Shown piece after piece: positions 53,786 to 62,098 of a DNA stretch of 64,000 bases. Below the pieces are notes generated by a model. That model saw only the letters and a program-made list of their open reading frames with translations. It was not told the origin of the DNA and searched no databases. Made by a program: the position numbers and the translations under genes. The stretch's first letter is position 1; each line of letters starts with the position of its first letter. The stretch is taken from assembly GCF_042433895.1 (NCBI RefSeq), contig NZ_JBHLUA010000007.1, forward strand, positions 61,925-125,924. The letters run 5' to 3'. The stretch comes from Mesonia maritima. GTDB taxonomy: Bacteria > Bacteroidota > Bacteroidia > Flavobacteriales > Flavobacteriaceae.

Positions 53786-54404
53786 CGTATTTTCTGCTTA
53801 GCATAATATTTCGAATATAAATAAAACTTCCTGTAATATGCCCGATAAATAAAACCGGATCTTTTCTAATAATCGCGTAGAGTAAAATTAAAAGCGCGCC
53901 AATTAAACTCAGCACCCAAAAACCAAGCGGCAAACTTGATTTTTTAATTTTTTCAGAATAAATCCATTGATAAAAGAAGCGAAAATTAAAAACAATTTGA
54001 GCGCCAGAACCTAAAATAAGTAACCACAACGGAATCGCTTCATTGTAAAAAAGTTTATGAATATCGTACGTATTGTTATTATACGAATAAATAATAATGA
54101 GTAGCGGAAAAATATACAAAAACCAACGTAAAAGTTTAGGTGCTTTTTTCCATTCGCCTTGCAATTGTAAATTTCGAATATAAATAAAATAGGTAATAGC
54201 TTGGCCGAGCATAATCGAGAAATCATCCCGCAAATAACCATAAACAAATAATAAAAAGGAAGCGAATAAACTCAACTTCCAAAATAGCGAAGGTGTTAAA
54301 ACTTTTTTATGTTTTTCTGAAAGAATCCATTGCAATAAAAGTCTTCCTGAAAATAAAAGTTGCGCAATTAAACCAATACTGTAGATTTGCCAATTACTCA
54401 TCAC
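53763..54404 (-). CDS. Double LAB_N-domain membrane protein (paralogue)
   Basis: The product has 213 residues with six helices in two similar halves, as in the gene at 26734. Each half shows the pattern GLIAQLLFSGRLLLQWILSE, FWKLSLFAS, YGYLRDDFS, YIRNLQL and its second copy GAQIVFNFRFFYQWIYSE, FWVLSLIGA, IRKDPVLF, IYIRNIML. Here it is enclosed by an ArnC-like glycosyltransferase (upstream, 11-bp overlap) and an ArnT-like enzyme (downstream, 23-bp overlap). That position suggests flipping or handling of the lipid-linked sugar; this is inference. Confidence 0.85.
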   Translation of the reverse strand: MMSNWQIYSIGLIAQLLFSGRLLLQWILSEKHKKVLTPSLFWKLSLFASFLLFVYGYLRDDFSIMLGQAITYFIYIRNLQLQGEWKKAPKLLRWFLYIFPLLIIIYSYNNNTYDIHKLFYNEAIPLWLLILGSGAQIVFNFRFFYQWIYSEKIKKSSLPLGFWVLSLIGALLILLYAIIRKDPVLFIGHITGSFIYIRNIMLSRKYDGKSTDL

Positions 54405-55110
54405 GCTTGGTTACGTTGTAATTGATGTATTTTTTCTTCATCCACAAATACGCAAAACAATCGAGTAGCGGTCCTACAAGTCTATTCATTAAATGGAATT
54501 TTGCTTTTCCTGCAATTCTCGGGTAGTGGCGAACAGGAACTTGTTTAGTTTTTCCATTTTGAAGCATAATCATCGCCGGTAAAAATCGATGTAAACCTTT
54601 AAACATTGGAATACGTTTGGCGTAATCAGTTTTAATTACTTTTAGCGGACAGCCGGTATCGTCCATTCCATCGTGGGTGAAGCTTCGGCGAATTCCGTTG
54701 GCAATTTTAGATGATAAATTTTTAACAAACGAATCTTTCCGATCGGTTCGTACTCCGGTTACCAAAGCGTATTCTCCAATTTCTTTCAGCAGTAAATTAA
54801 AATCTTCGGGATCGGTTTGTAAATCAGAATCAATGTAGCCGGTTAATGGTGTTTTAGAATAATCAAAACCAGCTTTTATCGCCGCACTTAATCCTTGATT
54901 TTCTTCAAATGAAATAAAATGAAAATCGGTGTTTTTACGACAAATTTCTTCAACCAATTTCAAGCTATTATCAGAAGAACCATCGTTTACAAAGAGAACG
55001 CAGGTTTTTTTTAATGCGATTTTCAAATACTTTTTAAGTTCTTCTTCAACGCGTAAAAGATTTTCTTCTTCATTATAAAGCGGAACAATAATCGTCAATT
55101 CGTAGTTCAT
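54394..55110 (-). CDS. GT2 glycosyltransferase, ArnC/DPM1-like
   Basis: The product has 238 residues. The GT2 fold begins at TIIVPLYNEEENLLRVEEEL, with the nucleotide-binding VNDGSSDNSLKLVE near residues 40-53 and the DSDLQTDPED metal motif near 92-101. The TGCPLKVIKTDYAKRIPMFKG part resembles ArnC and dolichyl-phosphate-mannose synthase. It would link a sugar to undecaprenyl phosphate at the cytoplasmic side. The operon head promoter lies at 55130-55137. Next come the LAB_N gene and the ArnT-like gene, all overlapping. Confidence 0.88.
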   Translation of the reverse strand: MNYELTIIVPLYNEEENLLRVEEELKKYLKIALKKTCVLFVNDGSSDNSLKLVEEICRKNTDFHFISFEENQGLSAAIKAGFDYSKTPLTGYIDSDLQTDPEDFNLLLKEIGEYALVTGVRTDRKDSFVKNLSSKIANGIRRSFTHDGMDDTGCPLKVIKTDYAKRIPMFKGLHRFLPAMIMLQNGKTKQVPVRHYPRIAGKAKFHLMNRLVGPLLDCFAYLWMKKKYINYNVTKRDE

Positions 55111-55129
55111 AAGCCAAGAAAATTCTTTA

Positions 55130-55137
55130 CAAATGTA
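55130..55137 (-). promoter_or_regulatory. -7 promoter element of the glycosylation operon
   Basis: On the minus strand this reads TACATTTG, a match to TAnnTTTG, 20 bp before the ATG at 55110. Confidence 0.55.
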
Positions 55138-55251
55138 TTAATATTTATAAAGTAGTGTTAAAAATATTTTAAAAGAAGCCAACGCCAGATTATCAGAATG
55201 TTCTTAATTTGCATTGTAATTTCGATTGCCGTTTTCTTAATACTATTATTT

Positions 55252-56193
55252 ATGAAAATCTTACTTACCGGAGCTGCCGGATTTATTGGTTCACACACCG
55301 CTGAACGTTTGCAAAAAGGAGGATATGAAGTTATTGGCCTCGATAATTTTTCTGATTATTATTCGCTTTCGCTGAAACGTTTAAATGAAAAAGCACTTTC
55401 GGCTAAAAATATCGATATTTTAGATCTTGACCTTCGTAAAAAGGAAGACATACATACACTTTCAACCGATTTTGATTTTATTATTCATTTTGCTGCGCAA
55501 CCCGGAATTTCTAGTTCTTGTACATTTGAAGACTATTTTACCAACAATATTCTGGGAACTAAAAACCTTATCGATTTCAGCTTAAAAAATAAAAACCTGA
55601 AACATTTTGTAAACATCGGGACTTCTTCTATTTATGGTTTAGAAGCGACTTTTCCTGAAAATGTAGCGCCAAAACCGGCCTCCAATTATGGTGTGACCAA
55701 ATTAGCCGCAGAACAATTGGTATTGGCAGAAGCTCGCAATCATAAATTATCGGCAAGTTCGTTACGGCTTTATTCAGTTTACGGTCCGCGAGAGCGTCCT
55801 GAAAAATTATATACCAAACTCATCGCTTGCGGTTTTAAAAATGAAACTTTTCCGTTATTCAGCGGAAGCGAAAAACACTTGCGAAGCTTCACTTACGTTG
55901 GTGATATTGTTGATGGAATTGTAAAAGCCATCGAACGTCACAAAAAAATAAACGGTGAGATCATTAATCTGGGAACCGAAGTAGAGCACACTACTCAAGA
56001 TGGAATTGATACGGTAGAAAAATTATTAGACAAAAAAATAGAGCTAAATGTAATTGAAAAACGACCGGGCGATCAATGGCGAACCAAAGCGAATATCGAT
56101 AAAGCAAAAAAGTTGTTAGATTACAATCCGCAGTCTACGTTAGAAGAAGGTTTGCAGCAACAAATTAATTGGTATAAAGCAAATTTCTTATAA
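55252..56193 (+). CDS. NAD-dependent UDP-sugar epimerase (UDP-glucuronate 4-epimerase-like)
   Basis: The product has 313 residues from the ATG at 55252, where the NAD-binding fold begins (KILLTGAAGFIGSHTAERL). An upstream in-frame ATG at 55198 would add 18 hydrophobic residues as a membrane anchor; I cannot exclude it. The catalytic pattern includes IHFAAQPGISSS, the SSIYG motif near residue 126 and YGVTKLAAEQ (Tyr-x-x-x-Lys). The RPGDQWRTKANIDKAKKLL end is typical of UDP-glucuronate or UDP-galacturonate epimerases. It lies next to glycosylation genes; the end overlaps the meaB gene by 6 bp. Confidence 0.85.
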   Translation: MKILLTGAAGFIGSHTAERLQKGGYEVIGLDNFSDYYSLSLKRLNEKALSAKNIDILDLDLRKKEDIHTLSTDFDFIIHFAAQPGISSSCTFEDYFTNNILGTKNLIDFSLKNKNLKHFVNIGTSSIYGLEATFPENVAPKPASNYGVTKLAAEQLVLAEARNHKLSASSLRLYSVYGPRERPEKLYTKLIACGFKNETFPLFSGSEKHLRSFTYVGDIVDGIVKAIERHKKINGEIINLGTEVEHTTQDGIDTVEKLLDKKIELNVIEKRPGDQWRTKANIDKAKKLLDYNPQSTLEEGLQQQINWYKANFL

Positions 56194-57276
56194 TTCTTTT
56201 GCGAGTTTTAGCAGATAAGTTGCCGCTTCAAAAGGTGTAGTTTTATTTTCTTCGATTAATTGCAGTTGCTTTTTTAGTTCCGTTTTGATGGTAGGTTGAT
56301 TGTAAAAATTCGATTTCAACTGTTCGTTTATTGTTTGTAGCAACCAAAATTTATTTTGCTCGTGCCGATTGTGATAGAAATAATCATTCTCTTGGGTGAT
56401 TTTTCTATAATTCTCAATCATTTTCCAAATCGGTTCAATTCCAGAATTATACAAAGCACTGCATAATTTTACTTTCGGAATCCATTCACTTTGGCGCGTC
56501 GGGTAGAGGTGAAGCGCTTTTTTAAATTCAGCTTTGGCTTTTTTCGCAGGACGCTCATTTTCGCCATCGGCTTTATTAATGATAATTGCATCGGCCATTT
56601 CCATAATCCCACGTTTTATACCTTGCAATTCATCGCCGGCGCCGGCCAATTTAAGTAATAAAAAGAAATCGGTCATACTATGAACAACCGTTTCACTTTG
56701 CCCAACGCCAACGGTTTCAATAAGAATGGTATCGAAACCGGCAGCTTCACATAAAATTATCGATTCGCGGGTTTTTTTTGCTACGCCACCCAAAGAATCG
56801 CCAGAAGCGGTTGGACGAATAAAAGCGTTTTCTTGTTTTACCAATTCTTCCATTCGGGTTTTATCGCCTAGAATACTTCCGTGAGAAATGGAACTAGTTG
56901 GATCTACGGCTAAAACGGCGACTTTTTTTCCTTGTTGAATTAAATAATTTCCGAAAGCTTCAATAAAGGTGCTTTTTCCAACGCCAGGAACACCTGTAAT
57001 TCCTATTCTAATCGATTTATTGGCGTGGGGAAGACAACCTTCGATTAATGTGGAAACGTCTTTTGCATGGTTTTGCTGTTGACTCTCAATTAGCGTAATT
57101 GCGCGGCTTAACGCGGGTTTGTTTCCTTTTAAAATAGCTTGAAGCAATTCTTCCGCGGAAACTTTTTTCTTCCGCAGTTTTTTTATGCGTGCTGCACTTT
57201 TTGCGCTTACACTATTGGAAATTGATTTTCCTTCTTTGTTGTGCAACGCAGAATTTTGTTTGTTGGTTTGCTTCAA
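56188..57276 (-). CDS. meaB: Methylmalonyl-CoA mutase-associated GTPase MeaB
   Basis: The product has 362 residues. The P-loop is at residues 95-103 (GVPGVGKST). Family segments include LAVDPTSSISHGSILGDKTRM, FIRPTASGDSLGGVAKKTRE, ILIETVGVGQSE and IINKADGEN (guanine specificity). It protects and reactivates adenosylcobalamin-dependent methylmalonyl-CoA mutase, which is not in this window. The N-terminal 35 residues are a variable basic extension. It has its own promoter at 57296-57303. The downstream end overlaps the convergent epimerase gene. Confidence 0.93.
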   Translation of the reverse strand: MKQTNKQNSALHNKEGKSISNSVSAKSAARIKKLRKKKVSAEELLQAILKGNKPALSRAITLIESQQQNHAKDVSTLIEGCLPHANKSIRIGITGVPGVGKSTFIEAFGNYLIQQGKKVAVLAVDPTSSISHGSILGDKTRMEELVKQENAFIRPTASGDSLGGVAKKTRESIILCEAAGFDTILIETVGVGQSETVVHSMTDFFLLLKLAGAGDELQGIKRGIMEMADAIIINKADGENERPAKKAKAEFKKALHLYPTRQSEWIPKVKLCSALYNSGIEPIWKMIENYRKITQENDYFYHNRHEQNKFWLLQTINEQLKSNFYNQPTIKTELKKQLQLIEENKTTPFEAATYLLKLAKEL

Positions 57277-57295
57277 AGCTTTGAAATATTTAGCA

Positions 57296-57303
57296 CAAAT
57301 TTA
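57296..57303 (-). promoter_or_regulatory. -7 promoter element of meaB
   Basis: On the minus strand this reads TAAATTTG, a match to TAnnTTTG, 20 bp before the ATG at 57276. Confidence 0.5.
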
Positions 57304-57377
57304 TGAATTCATTTTTGAAAAGCCTTTCAAACCTTTCTATATTCAAAATATAAATTATTAACTAAAAAATTAGAATT

Positions 57378-57809
57378 ATGAAAAAGTTTTATACTGCCAA
57401 ATCAACAGCTTACGGTGGAAGAGTAGGAACCGTGAAAAGTGATGACGGTAAAATAGATATGAATTTGAGCGTACCAAAAGGAATGAATGGTGACGGCGGT
57501 GATGGCACAAATCCTGAACAATTATTTGCTTCTGCTTATGCTGCTTGCTACGGAAGCGCTTTACAATCGATTGCTGAAAAGAAAAATTTGAAGTTAGGCG
57601 ATTTTAGTGTAACTGGTTCAGTAAGTATTGGAAAAACCGATGAAGGTGATTTTCAATTAGCGGTAGTTTTAGATTCTTATATTCCTGGTGTTGATGTTGA
57701 AACTGGGGAAGAATTGGTAAATAAAGCACACGAAGTTTGCCCATTTTCTAGAGCAACACGCGATAATATTGATGTTACGCTAAATCTTTTATTAGATGAA
57801 GATGAATAA
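57378..57809 (+). CDS. Ohr-type organic hydroperoxide resistance protein (OsmC family)
   Basis: The product has 143 residues, the normal Ohr length. The two active cysteines are C57 (YAACYGSAL) and C121 (VCPFSRATRDNI). The typical N-terminal TAKSTAYGGRVG and NPEQLFASAYAACYG segments are intact. It reduces organic hydroperoxides with lipoyl-dependent recycling. No OhrR-type regulator gene is near. It ends at a strong bidirectional terminator. Confidence 0.93.
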   Translation: MKKFYTAKSTAYGGRVGTVKSDDGKIDMNLSVPKGMNGDGGDGTNPEQLFASAYAACYGSALQSIAEKKNLKLGDFSVTGSVSIGKTDEGDFQLAVVLDSYIPGVDVETGEELVNKAHEVCPFSRATRDNIDVTLNLLLDEDE

Positions 57810-57831
57810 CTCATCAATTTTTTGATTTATA

Positions 57832-57862
57832 AAAAAGCTCGCTTAATTCAAGCGAGCTTTTT
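57832..57862. terminator. Bidirectional terminator between Ohr and secreted protein genes
   Basis: AAAAAGCTCGCTT (57832-57844) pairs perfectly with AAGCGAGCTTTTT (57850-57862). It lies between convergent genes. Confidence 0.85.
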
Positions 57863-57885
57863 ATTTGTTTAAAACGAATTTTATA

Positions 57886-58581
57886 TTAAAAGAAAGCAAT
57901 TTTTTCTATGGGTTTTGGTAGCGTATGCATATTGTAAATCATCATTATTTCATTAGGAATTTCGTAAAACGATTCTAACACATATTTAATTATTTTATCT
58001 TCGTGAATAACATGATATTTACGAATTCCACCTTTAACATTTAGATCTTTTTGAAAGTTTCCTCCCACGGGCGTAATTTTATCAGGTAAATTTTCATCTA
58101 TATAAAATAAACGTGTTCCTTCTTCAGGGGAATCTTTTAAACCTAATTCAATTATTCTTAAATTATCACCATTTATAAGTGTGTCTTTATCTTTTAATAT
58201 CTCATGTTCATCTGAAGAAAGCATCCAAATTCCTTTTATTGCTTGTGTTTCTTTGTCAACAATAACCGTTTCTTTTTTCTTTTTGTTATACGTAATTAAT
58301 TCAGTAGGCATTTTTGTAATTAACCCAGGATTTTCTTGCCGAGGAGGTAAATAGCGAAATTTAATTAAATTGGTAGCTGCGGTTATTTCTAAAATTGGAA
58401 CTAACTCTTCTCTTTCCATAATTTGGTTAAGAATAGCTAGCGGAAGGTTTTGCTTGCCTTGCATACTATCGGGTTGCTTTCTATATTCAGTAACAATTTT
58501 ATAATGAGCGCGATGTAATTGAGCAAAAGTTGTTAACGTACCGAAAGCAACGAGTAGTAAAAAAAGAATAATACGTTTCAT
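57886..58581 (-). CDS. Secreted protein of unknown function
   Basis: The product has 231 residues with a signal peptide (MKRIILFLLLVAFGTLTTFAQ). The remaining part is mixed alpha/beta (YKIVTEYRKQPDS ... TAATNLIKFRYLPP ... ELITYNKKKKETVIVDKETQ ... YHVIHEDKIIKYVLESFYEI). It faintly resembles the GLPGLI group in the DKETQAIKGIWM segment, but the hallmark GLPG is absent. I do not recognise the family. It shares a terminator with the Ohr gene. Confidence 0.75.
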   Translation of the reverse strand: MKRIILFLLLVAFGTLTTFAQLHRAHYKIVTEYRKQPDSMQGKQNLPLAILNQIMEREELVPILEITAATNLIKFRYLPPRQENPGLITKMPTELITYNKKKKETVIVDKETQAIKGIWMLSSDEHEILKDKDTLINGDNLRIIELGLKDSPEEGTRLFYIDENLPDKITPVGGNFQKDLNVKGGIRKYHVIHEDKIIKYVLESFYEIPNEIMMIYNMHTLPKPIEKIAFF

Positions 58582-58674
58582 ATAAAAATATTTACGAAAA
58601 TTTATATTTTATAACGTAAATTAACTAATTATATTATAATAAAACATATTTTTAATAAATTTACCCTTGTTTGT

Positions 58675-59238
58675 TTAACTTTCTTCTTTTATAGGAATTG
58701 TAATTAGCGTTTTTCCCCAAGCTAAATTCATATTAATTAAACCTTGTTGTTCTTTAAATGAAATGGTGAATTGTTCTATTGGTTCGGTGTTTTTTCGTAC
58801 TGGAGTTTCTAAGGTAAGTGCGTCATATTCGGCTTCTCTCGCAGCTTTTTCAGTAGTAAGTTCAATTCCCCAAGCGTACATTTTTTCATTAAAAATGATT
58901 TTCCAACTGTTTTTATTCGGAATTGTCCATAAGGTATATTTTCCAGCTTTTAAGAGCGAACCGTCCACTAATATATCTTTATTTATTTTAAAAGTGGTAG
59001 CTTCATTTGCACCGGTTCTCCAAACTTCATCGTAGGGAATAAGATTTCCAAAAAGTTCTCTTCCTTTTTTATACGGTCTATTATAAAATACTTCAAATTT
59101 TAAACTTTCTTGTTGAAAATGTACTGTGTCTTCGGGACTGTAAGATTTAGTTTCTCCTTTCCAAATAAAAAAGCTTAACATTCCGCCAAGAATTAAAATA
59201 ATTAATCCAATAACAGTCCATTTTATCTTTTTCCGCAT
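58675..59238 (-). CDS. DUF2911 single-pass membrane protein
   Basis: The product has 187 residues. An N-terminal transmembrane helix (about 7-28) is followed by the DUF2911 domain with its usual motifs: YNRPYKKGRELFGNLIPYDEVWRTGANEAT near residues 53-82, INKDILVDG, AGKYTLWTIPN and W(K/A)IIFNE. The function is unknown; the domain is expected in the periplasm. It is divergent from the sigma-factor operon with 95 bp between them. Confidence 0.87.
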   Translation of the reverse strand: MRKKIKWTVIGLIILILGGMLSFFIWKGETKSYSPEDTVHFQQESLKFEVFYNRPYKKGRELFGNLIPYDEVWRTGANEATTFKINKDILVDGSLLKAGKYTLWTIPNKNSWKIIFNEKMYAWGIELTTEKAAREAEYDALTLETPVRKNTEPIEQFTISFKEQQGLINMNLAWGKTLITIPIKEES

Positions 59239-59333
59239 TGCTTAAAGTTTATTTTAAATTTACTGAATAAAAATTGCAACATCTATAATTTTAGCATGTC
59301 TTTATAAATGAACAGAAACTAACCAAAGATATT

Positions 59334-59879
59334 TTGTTACAAATTGAATTAATAGAAAAGTGCCGGCAAAATAACCGGAAGGCACAAGAAGAACTTTACA
59401 ATAAATATTGTGACGGGATGTATTACGTGGCTTTACGTTTTTTGAAAAATCAGCACGATGCAGAAGAAGCTATGCAAGAAGGTTTTATACAAGCTTTTTT
59501 AAAATTACATCAATTTACCGGTGAAGTTACTTTTGGCGCTTGGTTAAAACGAATTGTAATTAATAAAAGTATTGATATGTTGAAGGCGCGAAAATTAAAT
59601 TTTACCGCTATAAACGAACAAACTTTAGGAACAGCAGAAGAAGATAATAATTGGTCGGTTGCCGATGATGTTTCCATCGAACAAGTAAAAGAAGAAATTG
59701 AAGCATTACCCGAAAATTACAAATACCCGATGATGTTATTTTTAATTGAAGGCTACGATCACGAAGAAATTTCACAGATATTAGGAATAAGCGCGGTTTC
59801 CTCAAGAACTTTAGTACATCGCGGAAAGAAAAAATTACAAAAAAGATTAAAATCATTATATAATGGCACAGGATCTTAG
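59334..59879 (+). CDS. ECF-type RNA polymerase sigma factor
   Basis: The product has 181 residues from a TTG at 59334. No ATG is in frame upstream before a stop at 59292, and the conserved part starts within two residues (IELIEKCRQNNRKAQEELYNKY), so TTG is the likely start. Region 2 (AMQEGFIQAFLKLHQFTG) and region 4 (PENYKYPMMLFLIEGYDHEEISQILG ... VSSRTLVHRGKKKLQ) are intact. It directs transcription in response to an envelope signal, with the anti-sigma candidate encoded downstream (17-bp overlap). The rare start may limit its level. Confidence 0.93.
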   Translation: MLQIELIEKCRQNNRKAQEELYNKYCDGMYYVALRFLKNQHDAEEAMQEGFIQAFLKLHQFTGEVTFGAWLKRIVINKSIDMLKARKLNFTAINEQTLGTAEEDNNWSVADDVSIEQVKEEIEALPENYKYPMMLFLIEGYDHEEISQILGISAVSSRTLVHRGKKKLQKRLKSLYNGTGS

Positions 59880-60468
59880 AAAACTTTTTGAAAAAGAAAA
59901 AGAAAAGAAAATCGGTAAACCTTTACAAAAAGGTCACCAAGCACGTTTTTTAGAACGGTTAGATAATAATTTACCGGCAGAAAAAAAGGAAAAGAAACCT
60001 TCTTTTTTCTTCTTAAAAATAGCCGCAATTCTAATTGTAGCATTAGGAACTACTTTTTTTATGTACAACCAATTAGGAAATTTTGCAGAAACAGATAAGG
60101 TAGTAAATTCAGAAGAACAAAATTCAGAAAAAACTGAAACGCAACCTGTTTATTTAAGTGATGTTTCACCGGAATTTAAAAAAATTGAAGATTACTATTT
60201 AGCCAATATAAATGCTGAATTATCGCAACTAAATATTACCGAAGAAAACAAAGAATTAATCGACTCTTTTATGCTTCAGCTTTCAAATTTAGACAAAGAA
60301 TACCAACGTTTAAACGCAGAACTTGATGATACCGGAATTAATGAAGAAACGGTAAGCGCGCTCATCAATAATTTAGAATTGCGTTTAGAATTGCTCTATA
60401 AACTGAAAAATAAATTAACAGAAATAAAAAAATCCTCTGTAGAGGAAATGAAAGAAAATAAAATTTAA
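59863..60468 (+). CDS. Probable membrane-anchored anti-sigma factor
   Basis: The product has 201 residues. A basic cytoplasmic N-terminus (MAQDLRKLFEKEKEKKIGKPLQKG, with HQARFLERL) is followed by one transmembrane helix (about 47-67) and an acidic coiled periplasmic part. It is the second gene of a sigma-factor operon and overlaps it by 17 bp, a layout typical of anti-sigma factors. No zinc-binding ASD motif (HxxxCxxC) or FecR domain is visible, so the identification rests on context and topology. Confidence 0.65.
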   Translation: MAQDLRKLFEKEKEKKIGKPLQKGHQARFLERLDNNLPAEKKEKKPSFFFLKIAAILIVALGTTFFMYNQLGNFAETDKVVNSEEQNSEKTETQPVYLSDVSPEFKKIEDYYLANINAELSQLNITEENKELIDSFMLQLSNLDKEYQRLNAELDDTGINEETVSALINNLELRLELLYKLKNKLTEIKKSSVEEMKENKI

Positions 60469-60474
60469 AAAATC

Positions 60475-61926
60475 ATGAAAAGAAATCACAACAAAACCTA
60501 TCTCGCATTTTCCTGCCTGTTTATGTTTTTATTGAATCCCACGCTGATTTTCGCACAGAATTCAGTTGAAAAAGTCACCGAAAGTTACGATGTAAATGAC
60601 GATGTGGAAATTTCCCTAGACACACGCCAAACCGAAGTTATTGTAGAAACGTGGAATAGAAATACGGTAGAAATACAAGCAAGCGTGAGCGCCGAAGACG
60701 TTTCTGAAGAAGAATTAAATGAAATTGCTGATGCTTGGCAACTCGCAATAATGGGAAATAGCAATAAAATTTCCATTCAATCTAAAGTGCAACCGCAAGG
60801 TTTCAGCAATCTTAGTCACGCAATAAGTTCAACATCATCAGAATTTATCGAACCGTTAATGAAAAATATGGTCGGTCCGATGTTAGAAACAATGTCCTCT
60901 GCCGCTTATCAATTACCACCAGAATTTTATTCGGGAATAAGCAATTTAAATTTCGATTACGACGCATATAAACGTGATGGTGAAGCGTATGTTGAAGAAT
61001 ACGAAAAGAAAATTGAAAAGCATTTCGGGAAAGATTTTGAAAACGCAATGGAAGAATGGGGCGAACGTTTTGAGAAAAACGCTGAAGCTTGGGAAAAACA
61101 AATTGAAGCTCGAATGAAAGCGATGGAAGAAAGCGGTGAGTTAGAAAAACGCCAAGAAGCATTTGCTAAACGAATGGAAGCTTGGGGAAAACGTATGGAA
61201 CAAATGGCAAATCGGTTTGAAGAAAATGACGGACAAGTTACACGCACGGTTACCACAAGTCCTAATGGTTCAAAATCTGTTCGAGTTCATTATGTGAAAT
61301 CTGGCAGTTTTAATTCCGCAGGAAAAGTTAACCGGACGATAACTATTAAAATGCCAAAGCAATCGAAACTAAAATTCAACTTGCGTCACGGTAGTTTAAC
61401 GTTAGAAGATCGCGTAGAAAATCTTTCAGCAAATTTATCTTATGCAGCTTTAAATGCTGAAGAAATTGCAGGTAAAAAAACTTCGCTAAATGTTGCTTAT
61501 GCGCCGGTAAATGTGAATAATTGGGAATATGGAGCTTTAAACCTCAGTTATGTAAAAGAATGTAAATTGAATTCTATAAAAAGTATAAAACTGAATTCGA
61601 ATGCAAGCGATGTAATTATCGAAAATATTGATGAAACAGGAATTATCTCCGGTATTTTTGGCGAACTTTCTATCGCAGCGCTTGGGAAAGATTTTAAACG
61701 TTTAGATATTAATTTAGAAAATAGCGATCTGTTATTAAAATTGCCCGAAACTTCCTTTAATTTTAGTTACAGCGGTTCGCGAAGTAATGTGAATTTTCCG
61801 AAAAAATTATCGACCAATGTGTTAGATAATTATGACAGTAAACTTATTAATGGCTATTATAAATCTAGAAACACCAATAGCTCTATTAATATAAATGCAA
61901 AATTCAGTGAAGTTCTCATGAAATAA
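60475..61926 (+). CDS. DUF4097-like secreted protein with long charged helical insert
   Basis: The product has 483 residues with a signal peptide (about 1-28, ending IFAQN). A short beta domain is followed by a charged helix (about residues 165-245) with regularly spaced tryptophans: EEWGERFEKNAEAWEKQI, then MEAWGKRMEQMANRFEEN. The C-terminal half repeats beta rungs (TITIKMPKQSKLKFNLRHGSL, NVAYAPVNVNNWEYG, DINLENSDLLLKLPE), as in DUF4097 adhesin-like solenoids. It lies 6 bp behind the anti-sigma candidate. A role as sensed or protective envelope component is likely but unproved. Confidence 0.72.
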   Translation: MKRNHNKTYLAFSCLFMFLLNPTLIFAQNSVEKVTESYDVNDDVEISLDTRQTEVIVETWNRNTVEIQASVSAEDVSEEELNEIADAWQLAIMGNSNKISIQSKVQPQGFSNLSHAISSTSSEFIEPLMKNMVGPMLETMSSAAYQLPPEFYSGISNLNFDYDAYKRDGEAYVEEYEKKIEKHFGKDFENAMEEWGERFEKNAEAWEKQIEARMKAMEESGELEKRQEAFAKRMEAWGKRMEQMANRFEENDGQVTRTVTTSPNGSKSVRVHYVKSGSFNSAGKVNRTITIKMPKQSKLKFNLRHGSLTLEDRVENLSANLSYAALNAEEIAGKKTSLNVAYAPVNVNNWEYGALNLSYVKECKLNSIKSIKLNSNASDVIIENIDETGIISGIFGELSIAALGKDFKRLDINLENSDLLLKLPETSFNFSYSGSRSNVNFPKKLSTNVLDNYDSKLINGYYKSRNTNSSININAKFSEVLMK

Positions 61927-62066
61927 ATTTTTTCGAAAGAAATTCCAAAAGTTATTCAGAGAGAAAATAGTTGAATTCTGAAGTGTTTCAGAAAATTTAA
62001 ATCTCAAGTATGGAGTAAAATAGAGTTAAGTGTTAATTTTATAGTTGTTTGTAACATTTCTCAATT

Positions 62067-62096
62067 GCCTTGCTATCTTCGCAAGGCAATTTTTTT
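62067..62096 (+). terminator. Hairpin with T-run directly before the M23 peptidase gene
   Basis: GCCTTGC (62067-62073) pairs with GCAAGGC (62081-62087) around a 7-nt loop and is followed by AATTTTTTTAT. It would terminate the sigma-factor operon, but the ATG of the next gene lies only 3 bp after the run. The loop contains TATCTTC(G), a near match to the -7 element (62074-62081), so it could instead be the promoter of the peptidase gene. Confidence 0.55.
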
Positions 62097-62098
62097 AT

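Noticed and set aside
60845..61256. Antisense frames of about 100 codons opposite the DUF4097-like gene
   Set aside because: They are long only because of the codon bias of the Lys/Glu-rich helix on the sense strand; composition is Ser/Phe/Arg-rich and no start context or family match is visible.
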